Positions 28,243 through 35,745 of a stretch of 64,000 bases of DNA are shown piece by piece. Numbering within the stretch: the first letter of the stretch is position 1; each line of letters starts with the position of its first letter. The notes under the pieces were generated by a model. The model made no database searches. It saw only the letters and a program-made list of their open reading frames with translations, and had not been told where the DNA came from. Both the position numbers and the translations under genes were made by a program. This DNA comes from Acidobacteria bacterium AB60 (GTDB taxonomy: Bacteria > Acidobacteriota > Terriglobia > Terriglobales > Acidobacteriaceae), in NCBI GenBank assembly GCA_008682415.1, contig VANK01000003.1, positions 124,001 through 188,000 of the forward strand. Reading direction: 5' to 3'.

Positions 28243-29430
28243 ATGCCGCGCGGTTACACACAGGTCGGCATCATCGGCGCGGGTCCCGCCGGCCTCATGC
28301 TCTCGCACCTGCTCCATCTTCACGGCATCCACTCCATCGTCCTTGAGGCGCGTTCGCGCTCCTATTGCGAAGAGCGCGTCCGCGCCGGCGTTCTCGAGCA
28401 CACCAGCGTCGACCTGCTCCAGCAGGCCGGCGTCGCCCATCGACTCCAGCGCGAAGGCCTCCGTCACCAGGGCATCGAGATCGGCGTCGATGGCATGCGT
28501 CATCGCATCCCCTTCCTGGAGTGCACCGGCAAGTGCGTCACCGTCTACGGCCAGCGGGAGGTCGTCAAAGACCTCATCGCGCGCCGGCTCGACGACGGCG
28601 GCGATCTGCGCTTCGAATGCGGCGATGTCTCGCTGCACCACCTTGAAGACGAGCAGCCCCTCATCCGCATCCATAAGAACGATGCCATAGAAGAAATCCG
28701 CTGCGACTTCCTCGCCGGCTGCGACGGCTTCCACGGCATCTCCCGCGCCTCCATCCCGGCGCAGGCCATCGCTCTTTACGAACGCACCTATCCCTTCGCC
28801 TGGCTCGGCATCCTCGCGGAGGCGCCGCCCTCGCGCGAAGAGCTCCTTTACATGCATCACGAGCGCGGCTTCGCTCTCTACAGCATGCGCTCACCACGCA
28901 TCACGCGCCTCTATCTGCAATGCCGCCCTGACGAAGATATCCGCGACTGGAGCGACGACCGCATCTGGTCGGAGCTCCACGCGCGCCTCGCCTGCGCCGA
29001 CGGCTGGCATCCCACCCCAGGCCCCATCCTCCAGAAGAGCATCACCGGCATGCGCAGCTTTGTGGTCGAGCCTCTCCAGTACGGCCGCCTCTTCCTCGCC
29101 GGCGACGCCGCGCACATCGTGCCGCCCACCGGCGCCAAGGGCATGAACCTCGCCCTGGCCGACGTCCACTACCTGGGCCTCGCCCTCCATGCCTTCTATC
29201 GCCGCGGCGACGAAGCAGCTCTGCGCTCCTACTCGCAAACCTGTTTGCAGCGCATCTGGAAGGCGCAGCGCTTCTCCTGGTGGATGACCTCGCTCCTCCA
29301 CCGCTTCCCTGAGGACTCTCCCTTTGATCGCAAGCGGCAGCGCGCCGAACTTGCTTACCTCGCTGCATCGCGTGCGGCTGCAACCTCGCTTGCCGAAAAC
29401 TACGTCGGGCTTCCGCTCGACCCCATCTAG
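28243..29430 (+). CDS. pobA: 4-hydroxybenzoate 3-monooxygenase
   Basis: FAD- and NAD(P)H-dependent hydroxylation of 4-hydroxybenzoate to protocatechuate, supplying PcaGH. The 395 residues show the FAD motif GIIGAGPAGLMLSHLL, the ERVRAGVLEH segment that is typical of PobA, the DG motif in GCDGFHGISRAS, and GDAAHIVPPTGAKGMNLA. It continues the operon directly after pcaC. A 44-base gap, the largest in the operon so far, separates it from the hydratase/lyase gene. Confidence 0.95.
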   Translation: MPRGYTQVGIIGAGPAGLMLSHLLHLHGIHSIVLEARSRSYCEERVRAGVLEHTSVDLLQQAGVAHRLQREGLRHQGIEIGVDGMRHRIPFLECTGKCVTVYGQREVVKDLIARRLDDGGDLRFECGDVSLHHLEDEQPLIRIHKNDAIEEIRCDFLAGCDGFHGISRASIPAQAIALYERTYPFAWLGILAEAPPSREELLYMHHERGFALYSMRSPRITRLYLQCRPDEDIRDWSDDRIWSELHARLACADGWHPTPGPILQKSITGMRSFVVEPLQYGRLFLAGDAAHIVPPTGAKGMNLALADVHYLGLALHAFYRRGDEAALRSYSQTCLQRIWKAQRFSWWMTSLLHRFPEDSPFDRKRQRAELAYLAASRAAATSLAENYVGLPLDPI

Positions 29431-29474
29431 ATCGCTCGCGCTACACTCCAAGCGCGCTCTGAAAGGAACAGCAC

Positions 29475-30305
29475 ATGCCCAGCTATGAAGGTCGATGGTC
29501 TACCGTTCGGGTCGAGGTTGAGGAAGGCCTCGCCTGGGTCATCTTCAATCGCCCGGAGAAGCGCAACGCCATGAGCCCCACCCTCAATCGCGAGATGCGC
29601 GACGTGCTCGAAACCCTCGAGCTCGACGAAGACGTCCGCGTGCTGATCCTCACCGGCGCCGGAGAATCGTGGACCGCCGGCATGGACCTCAAGGAATACT
29701 TCCGCGAGATCGACCAGGCCCCCGAGATCGTTCAGGAACGCGTGCGCCGCGATGCCTCCACGTGGCAATGGAAACTCCTCCGCTTCTACGCCAAGCCCAC
29801 CATCGCCATGGTCAACGGCTGGTGCTTCGGCGGAGGCTTCTCCCCGCTCGTCGCCTGCGACCTCGCCATCGCCGCGGAGACTGCGGTCTTCGGCCTCTCG
29901 GAGATCAACTGGGGCATCCCTCCCGGCAACCTCGTCAGCAAGGCCCTCGCTGACACCATCGGCCAACGCAAGGCCCTCGAGTACATCATGACCGGCGAAA
30001 CCTTCACCGGCCGTCAGGCTGCGGAGATGGGACTCGTCAACCGCGCCGTGCCGCTTGAAAATCTGCGCGAAGAAACCATCGTCCTGGCCCGCAAGCTCGC
30101 CGCCAAAAACTCCGTCGTGCTGCGCGCCGCCAAGCACGGCTTCAAGCGCTGCCGCGAGCTCACCTGGGAACAAAGCGAAGACTACCTCTACGCCAAGCTC
30201 GATCAGGCGCAGCTTCGCGATCCCGAACACGGCCGCGAAAAAGGCCTCAAGCAATTCCTCGATGAAAAGAGCATCAAGCCCGGGCTGGAAAGCTATCGCC
30301 GCTGA
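29475..30305 (+). CDS. Hydroxycinnamoyl-CoA hydratase/lyase
   Basis: Crotonase-superfamily enzyme that hydrates p-coumaroyl-, caffeoyl- or feruloyl-CoA and splits it to the hydroxybenzaldehyde and acetyl-CoA. The 276 residues agree closely with Pseudomonas HCHL/Ech from start (YEGRWSTVRVEVEEG) to end (DEKSIKPGLESYRR). The residues known to matter in that enzyme, S123, E143 and Y239, fall at the same numbers here. A GAAAGGAAC ribosome site precedes the ATG. Its neighbours, an acyl-CoA synthetase and an aldehyde dehydrogenase, complete the non-beta-oxidative side-chain removal. Symbols ech, fca and hcaA are all used for this gene. Confidence 0.94.
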   Translation: MPSYEGRWSTVRVEVEEGLAWVIFNRPEKRNAMSPTLNREMRDVLETLELDEDVRVLILTGAGESWTAGMDLKEYFREIDQAPEIVQERVRRDASTWQWKLLRFYAKPTIAMVNGWCFGGGFSPLVACDLAIAAETAVFGLSEINWGIPPGNLVSKALADTIGQRKALEYIMTGETFTGRQAAEMGLVNRAVPLENLREETIVLARKLAAKNSVVLRAAKHGFKRCRELTWEQSEDYLYAKLDQAQLRDPEHGREKGLKQFLDEKSIKPGLESYRR

Positions 30306-30307
30306 GG

Positions 30308-32485
30308 ATGTGCATGGAACCCGCTCTCATCAACTCGGAGAAGACGCACGCAGGCACCGGAGCCGATCTCGACCGTCTTCTGCGTCCGCGCTCCATCGCC
30401 CTCGTCGGCGCATCGTCCACCGCCGGCTCCCTCGCGGACTGCGTCCTCACCAACCTTGAAGATGCCGGTTTCCCCGGTGAGCTGCACCTCGTCAATCCCA
30501 AGCGGCCCGTCATCCACGGCCGCCAGTGTCTTGGCTCCATTGACGAGCTGCCCTCCGGCGTCGACTGCGCCGTGCTCGCCATCCCCGGCGCCGCCGTTCT
30601 TGACGCGGTTCGCGCCTGCGCCGCCAAAGCCGTCGGCAGCGTCATCGTCTTCTCCGCCGGATTCGCAGAGAGCGGCGAAGCCGGCGCCGCCGCCCAGGCC
30701 GAGCTCGCAAGCATCGCCCGTCAGCACGGCATGCTGCTCAACGGGCCCAACTGCCTCGGCATCGTCAACTATCTCCACGGCGTCCCCATCACCTTCGTCA
30801 TGACGCCGCCCCAGCCCGCGCCCGCCATTCCCGGCGCCGCCATCCTCTCCCAAAGCGGAGCCCTCGCCGCGGTCATCGCCGTCAACATGCGGCACCACCA
30901 CATCCCCCTCACCTATTCCGTCTCTACCGGCAACGAGGCGGTCCTCGGCGTCGAAGACCTGCTCGAGTCCCTCCTCGGCAACTCGCAAACCCGCGTCTTC
31001 ACCCTCGTGGTCGAGCAGTTCCGGCAGCCGCAACGGTTTCTTGATCTCGCCCGCCGCGCCGCGCAGGCCGGCCAGCACATCGTTCTGCTCCACCCCGGCC
31101 GCAGCAAAGCCGCGCGCGCCTCCGCTGCAACCCACACCGGCGCCATCGCCGGCGACTATGACGTCATGCGCACACTCGTCACCCACGCGGGCGTCTTCCT
31201 CGTCGAGAGCCTCGAAGAGCTCGTCGACGTCACCCAGCTTCTCGTGCGCTGCCATCCGGTGCCCTCCGGGGGCGCCGCCGTCTTCACCGAGTCCGGAGCC
31301 TTCAAGGCCGTGGCCCTCGACCTCTGCGATCAGGCCGGGCTGCCGCTCCCTCTGCTCGCGCCGGCCACGGAAGATGCGCTTCGCAAGGCGCTCCCGCCCT
31401 TCATCCCTCCCTCCAATCCGCTCGATCTCACCGCGCAGGGCCTGGTCGATCCCGATCTCTACCGCCGCACCCTGCCGCCCGTCCTCGCCGACGAATCCTT
31501 CGCCAGCGTTCTCCTCGCCATCATCCTCACCGACGAACGCACCACGCGCCTCAAGCTCCCGCCCATCGTCGGCGCCCTCACTGAAATCAACTCTCGCAAG
31601 CCGGTCCTCTTCGCCGCACTGGATGAAGGAGCGCCGTTCAACTTCCCTGAACTCGGCCAGCTCCGCGCCCTCGGCGTCCCCTGCTTCCCCTCCGCCGAAC
31701 GGGCCATTCGCGCCCTCGCCCGTGTCTCTGCACGCACGTCTGTACAGCGGGAAGGTACTTCGCACCTCCAGTCCGCTGTGCCTCTTCCTGTGCTGCGTTC
31801 CGGCACGCTCTCTGAGGTGGAAAGCAAAGCCGTCCTGCGTCACCTCGGCATCGCCACCCCGCCCGGCGAGATCGCTGGAACGCCCGCCGATGCGCTCCGC
31901 ATCGCCGCGGAGATCGGCTATCCCGTCGCCCTCAAGGCGCACTCCGCCGCGCTCGCGCACAAGACCGAGGCCGGAGGCGTTCTCCTCAACATCGCCAACA
32001 ACGAGGAGCTGGCGGTGGCATGGCATACGCTTCATCGCAATGTGCACGCCGCGCGGCCCGAGCTCGTGCTCGAGGGCGTACTCGTGGAGCGGATGGCCGC
32101 GCAGGGCATCGAACTCATCGTAGGTGCCCGGCGCGATCCCCAGTGGGGTCCCATTTTGCTCATCGGCTTCGGTGGGGTGCTCGCCGAGATCGCTGGCGAC
32201 GGCCGCCTCCTTCCGCCCGATCTCTCCGTGGAACAGATCGCGTGCGAACTCCAACGGCTCCGCTGCGCTCCTCTTCTGCGCGGCTTCCGCGGTGCCCCTC
32301 CTGTGGATACGGCCGCCGTCGCCCGTACCGTCGCCGCGCTTGGTTCCTGGATGCTCGCGGAGCCGCGCGTCCTCGAAGTCGACATCAACCCGCTCGTCGT
32401 CACTCCCCGGGGCGCGCTCGCCCTCGACGCCCTCATCTGCATCGCTGAAAATTCCCCAACCGGAAAGGAAGGCCAGACTCTATGA
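30308..32485 (+). CDS. NDP-forming acyl-CoA synthetase, probable feruloyl/p-coumaroyl-CoA synthetase (FerA-like)
   Basis: A 725-residue ADP-forming acyl-CoA ligase with a CoA-binding domain (LRPRSIALVGASSTAGSLA), two ligase-CoA domains (ILSQSGALAA, ATHTGAIAGD with the phospho-relay His region) and a C-terminal ATP-grasp domain (VALKAHSAALAHKTEAGGVLLNI). In Sphingobium SYK-6 and some pseudomonads the feruloyl-CoA synthetase belongs to this superfamily rather than to the AMP-forming one. It lies two bases after the hydratase/lyase gene and overlaps vdh by four, so its substrate is most likely a hydroxycinnamate. Substrate preference cannot be read from sequence. Confidence 0.85.
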   Translation: MCMEPALINSEKTHAGTGADLDRLLRPRSIALVGASSTAGSLADCVLTNLEDAGFPGELHLVNPKRPVIHGRQCLGSIDELPSGVDCAVLAIPGAAVLDAVRACAAKAVGSVIVFSAGFAESGEAGAAAQAELASIARQHGMLLNGPNCLGIVNYLHGVPITFVMTPPQPAPAIPGAAILSQSGALAAVIAVNMRHHHIPLTYSVSTGNEAVLGVEDLLESLLGNSQTRVFTLVVEQFRQPQRFLDLARRAAQAGQHIVLLHPGRSKAARASAATHTGAIAGDYDVMRTLVTHAGVFLVESLEELVDVTQLLVRCHPVPSGGAAVFTESGAFKAVALDLCDQAGLPLPLLAPATEDALRKALPPFIPPSNPLDLTAQGLVDPDLYRRTLPPVLADESFASVLLAIILTDERTTRLKLPPIVGALTEINSRKPVLFAALDEGAPFNFPELGQLRALGVPCFPSAERAIRALARVSARTSVQREGTSHLQSAVPLPVLRSGTLSEVESKAVLRHLGIATPPGEIAGTPADALRIAAEIGYPVALKAHSAALAHKTEAGGVLLNIANNEELAVAWHTLHRNVHAARPELVLEGVLVERMAAQGIELIVGARRDPQWGPILLIGFGGVLAEIAGDGRLLPPDLSVEQIACELQRLRCAPLLRGFRGAPPVDTAAVARTVAALGSWMLAEPRVLEVDINPLVVTPRGALALDALICIAENSPTGKEGQTL

Positions 32486-33933
32486 ACGACGTTGCGCTTC
32501 TCATCGCCGGAAAATCCCAATCCGCCGAGCAGGGCCGCTCCTTCACGCGCCTCGATCCCGTCAAGCGCACTCCCGCAAGCACCGCCGCGGCGGCCGGCAT
32601 TGCCGACGTCAACGCCGCTGTAGAGGCTGCTGCAGCGGCATTCCCCTCCTGGTCGGTCACCGGGCCTGGGCGCCGCCGCGAGATCCTGCTCAAGGCTGCG
32701 GAGGTGCTCACTGCGCATCAGCCCGATTTCACCGCCGCCATGATCGCGGAGACCGGCGCCACCGGGCCGTGGGCCGGCTTCAACGTCTTCTTTGCAGCCA
32801 CTCTTCTCCGCGAAGCCGCCGCGGCCACCACCCGCATCACCGGCGAAGTCATTCCAACCGACGTGCCCGATAATCTCGCCATGGCCGTGCGCCAGCCCAT
32901 CGGCGTTTGCGCCGCCATCGCGCCCTGGAACGCGCCAGTGATCCTCGGCGTCCGCGCCATCGCCATGCCCCTGGCCTGCGGCAACGCCGTCGTCTTTAAA
33001 GCCTCCGAGACCTGTCCTGCGGTGCATCGCCTCATCGGCACCGTGATGCAGGTGGCTGGTCTCCCGGACGGGGTGCTGAATGTGATCACCAACGCGCCCG
33101 AAGACGCGGGCGCGGTCGTGGGCGCGCTCATCGATCATCCCGCGGTGCGCCACATCAACTTCACCGGATCCACGCGCGTGGGCCGCATCGTCGCGGAACG
33201 CGCCGCGCGCCACCTCAAGCCCGTCCTCCTCGAACTGGGCGGCAAAGCTCCGCTCATCGTCCTCGACGACGCCGACCTCGACGCCGCGGTGGATGCCGCC
33301 GCTTTCAGTGCCTTCCTCAACCAGGGCCAGATCTGCATGTCGGCCGAACGGATCGTGGTCGACGAGAAGATCGCGGACGCCTTCGTGGAGCGCCTGGCGA
33401 AGAAGGCCTCCGGCCTGCCCCTGCGCGATCCCTCGCAGGGTCCGGCCGTCCTCGGAGCCATCGCCGATCCCGCGTCGGCGGCTCGCGTGGTGCAACTCGT
33501 GGAAGACGCTGTGGGCAAGGGGGCGAAGCTGGCCTCGGGCGGCCCGGGCGAGGGCACGCTGATGCCGGCCACCGTTCTCGATGGCGTCACACCGGCCATG
33601 CGCATCTACGCCGAGGAGTCCTTCGGGCCGGTGGTCAGCGTGGTGCGCGTGAACGGCGATGAGGACGCGCTGCGCGTGGCCAACGACACCGAGTACGGCC
33701 TCTCTGCCGCCATCTTCAGCCGCGACATCGCCCGCGCCTGGAAGCTCGCCGGGCGGGTGCAGAGCGGCATCTGCCACATCAACGGGCCCACCGTGCACGA
33801 TGAGGGGCAGATGCCCTTCGGCGGGGTGAAGGCCTCGGGCTACGGACGCTTCGGCGGCAGCGCCGCCATCGACGAGTTCACCACGCTGCGCTGGATCACC
33901 ATCCAGACGGGGCCGCGGCACTACCCCTTCTAG
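32482..33933 (+). CDS. vdh: Aromatic aldehyde dehydrogenase (vanillin / 4-hydroxybenzaldehyde dehydrogenase)
   Basis: NAD(P)-dependent aldehyde dehydrogenase of 483 residues. Catalytic Cys in NQGQICMSAER (about residue 285), general base Glu in LELGGKAP, cofactor FTGSTRVG and the EESFGPVVSV motif are present. Its position after the hydratase/lyase and ferA-like genes, with which it overlaps (ATGA), points to oxidation of 4-hydroxybenzaldehyde or vanillin. 4-Hydroxybenzoate is then the substrate of PobA in the same operon; vanillate would need a demethylase that I do not see here. Confidence 0.88.
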   Translation: MNDVALLIAGKSQSAEQGRSFTRLDPVKRTPASTAAAAGIADVNAAVEAAAAAFPSWSVTGPGRRREILLKAAEVLTAHQPDFTAAMIAETGATGPWAGFNVFFAATLLREAAAATTRITGEVIPTDVPDNLAMAVRQPIGVCAAIAPWNAPVILGVRAIAMPLACGNAVVFKASETCPAVHRLIGTVMQVAGLPDGVLNVITNAPEDAGAVVGALIDHPAVRHINFTGSTRVGRIVAERAARHLKPVLLELGGKAPLIVLDDADLDAAVDAAAFSAFLNQGQICMSAERIVVDEKIADAFVERLAKKASGLPLRDPSQGPAVLGAIADPASAARVVQLVEDAVGKGAKLASGGPGEGTLMPATVLDGVTPAMRIYAEESFGPVVSVVRVNGDEDALRVANDTEYGLSAAIFSRDIARAWKLAGRVQSGICHINGPTVHDEGQMPFGGVKASGYGRFGGSAAIDEFTTLRWITIQTGPRHYPF

Positions 33934-33953
33934 CCGCTTGTTACACTGGCAGC

Positions 33954-34274
33954 ATGATGGACGAGCAGGAGTTCCGCCGCGCCGCCGAGGGCGCGCTCGA
34001 GTCGCTGAAGCGCCACCTGATCGCGCGGGAAGAGGAAGACGACGCGGGCTTTGAGGTGGAGGAGCAGAACGGGGTCTTAAACGTGGTGTTCGAGGAGCCG
34101 CCGGGGAAGTTCGTGATTACGCCGAATACGCCGGTGCGGCAGATCTGGATCTCGGCGCTGGCCACCAGCTTCAAGCTGGAGTGGGAGGCGGGCCAGGGGT
34201 TCGTGCTGCCGCGGACCAAGGAGGCGCTGACTCCCCTGGTTGACCGCCTCATCCAGGAGAGGCGGGAGGGGTGA
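33954..34274 (+). CDS. cyaY: Frataxin-like iron protein CyaY
   Basis: A 106-residue bacterial frataxin that binds iron through an acidic first helix and modulates Fe-S cluster assembly. Evidence is the acidic helix (EEEDDAGFEVEEQNG), the strand series VLNVVFEEPPGKFVITPN, and the conserved QIWISALATSFKLEW. Two adjacent ATGs (33954, 33957) are possible starts. It follows vdh by 20 bases and ends before a strong terminator, so it may be the last operon gene. An iron protein next to an iron dioxygenase operon may be coincidental. Unlike the operon genes before it, its coding strand is G-rich. Confidence 0.88.
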   Translation: MMDEQEFRRAAEGALESLKRHLIAREEEDDAGFEVEEQNGVLNVVFEEPPGKFVITPNTPVRQIWISALATSFKLEWEAGQGFVLPRTKEALTPLVDRLIQERREG

Positions 34275-34379
34275 CGGAATTTTTTCGCGCGCGCCAGGAA
34301 AAAAACGGCGATCTGCTTTGGGGTCATGGGGTTGCGCTCCAAAATGCGCGTTTTGCGCGTTGAATGTGATTTGAAACAC

Positions 34380-34410
34380 GAGTTTCGAGCTGCGAGTTTC
34401 GAGTTGCGAG
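34380..34410. repeat. Heptanucleotide tandem repeat, GAGTTTC/GAGTTGC type
   Basis: Four 7-base units (GAGTTTC, GAGCTGC, GAGTTTC, GAGTTGC) plus a partial GAG. The same family recurs at 51258-51292. Located between cyaY and its terminator. Confidence 0.85.
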
Positions 34411-34439
34411 ATCCGGATTGTGAGCGGCATCGTGAACAC

Positions 34440-34470
34440 AAAAGGCCCGCGTGGCGCACGCGGGCCTTTT
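34440..34470. terminator. Strong bidirectional terminator after cyaY
   Basis: A perfect inverted repeat with 14-base arms AAAAGGCCCGCGTG / CACGCGGGCCTTTT around a GCG loop. It has A and T runs at both edges, so it can act in either direction. It most likely ends the pca-cyaY operon. Confidence 0.9.
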
Positions 34471-34882
34471 CTCACTCTGATACCAGTATGGCAGGTGCGC
34501 AGAATTAATCCCCAATGTTGGGCAACTTTATTGTGCGCGTGTTTTGTGGCGCTTACCTCGCTTTTCCACAGATGAGGGACTTGACAGGATTCTGGGCCGA
34601 TTTGGTCGCGGGATGCCCAGGGAGCCTTGCGGGAGGGTCTCTCCGGGGTCGGGGGCGATGCGGGAAGGACTGCGAGTATGCCTTGTCGCGGAGCGGTTTG
34701 GGACGGCGTGGTGCTTGCCCTGAAAGGGTGATCCAGGTCACATTTGAGGGAGTTTTCGCCAAATATTCGTGGTGAAATCGAACTGCATTTGTAGTGGTTA
34801 TTTCTGAAAATGGACCTGATTGGTTGAGTTCCTGAGATCGTAAATACGAGAGGCGAGAGGTACTCGCGCAACCGCGGCCTCC
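34471..34882. other. Gene-free, relatively AT-rich gap at the strand-skew switch
   Basis: About 410 bases without a gene. One match to the DnaA-box consensus TTWTNCACA (TTTTCCACA, 34562-34570) occurs, but I see no cluster of boxes and no dnaA/dnaN/gyrB gene in the window. The plus strand changes from C-rich to G-rich around this region. Confidence 0.45.
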
Positions 34883-35735
34883 CAACCGCAGTCATCCATG
34901 GCGCCGTGCGGCACCGGAGGGGATGAGAAGAGCAAGGACAAGAGCAACTGCGGATCCCTCCCCCTTCGCTGTGCTCAGGGTGCGGGATGACAGGTCTCTG
35001 GAGGAGCGGACTTTATTTAGATAGGAGGGATTTTCACGGCAGGTCTTCGGCCCTTCGTTCGCAACTGCGGGTCCTTCGGCCTTTCATTCCCAACCGCAGT
35101 CATCCATGGCGCCGTGCGGCCCCCGAGAGCATGAAAAGAGCAAGGACAAGAGCAACTGCGGATCCCTCCGCTGCGCTGCGGGATGACAGGTCTCTGCGAA
35201 TCCCTCCCCCTTCGCTGTGCTCAGGGTGCGGGATGACAGGTCTGTGGAGGAGCGGACTTTATTTGAGGTAGCAGGAATTTTCACGCCGGGTCCTTCGGCC
35301 TTTTGTTGCCAACCGCAGTCATCCATGGCGCCGTGCGGCACCCGAGAGGATGAAAAGAGCAAGGACAAGAGCAACTGCGGATCCCTCCCCCTTCGCTGTG
35401 CTCAGGGTGCGGGATGACAGGTCTCTGCAGATCCCTCCCCCTTCGCTGTGCTCAGGGTGCGGGATGACAGGTCTGTGGAGGAGCGGACTTCTTTTGAGGT
35501 GGGAGGAATTTTCACGGCGGGTCCTTCGGCCTTTTGTTGCCAACCGCAGTCATCCATGGCGCCGTGCGGCACCCGAGAGCATGAAAGAGCAAGGACAAGA
35601 GCAACTGCGGATCCCTCCGCTGCGCTGCGGGATGACAGGTCTCTGCGGATCCCTCCCCCTTCGCTGTGCTCAGGGTGCGGGATGACAGGTCTCTGCGGAT
35701 CCCTCCCCCTTCGCTGTGCTCAGGGTTTGTCTTTG
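34883..35735. repeat. Four imperfect ~210-230-bp tandem intergenic repeats
   Basis: Units begin with CAACCGCAGTCATCCATGG at about 34883, 35091, 35310 and 35541. Each unit continues through a GAGCAAGGACAAGAGCAACT segment and one or two copies of a submodule ending GTGCGGGATGACAGGTCT. It closes with a GAGGAGCGGACTT...TTTTCAC...TCCTTCGG segment. Submodules are gained or lost between copies. No protein is plausible. The final partial submodule abuts the stop of the permease gene. Confidence 0.9.
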
Positions 35736-35745
35736 GTTCCTGCGG

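Noticed and set aside
27850..29430. Possible pcaD-pcaC (pcaL) fusion
   Set aside because: pcaD has its own stop at 27857, and pcaC starts in a different frame at 27850 with its own ribosome site; the genes overlap but are separate.
34471..34882. Chromosomal replication origin as a firm call
   Set aside because: The skew switch is suggestive, but only one DnaA-box match and no origin-linked gene are visible, so it is kept as a finding, not a feature call.
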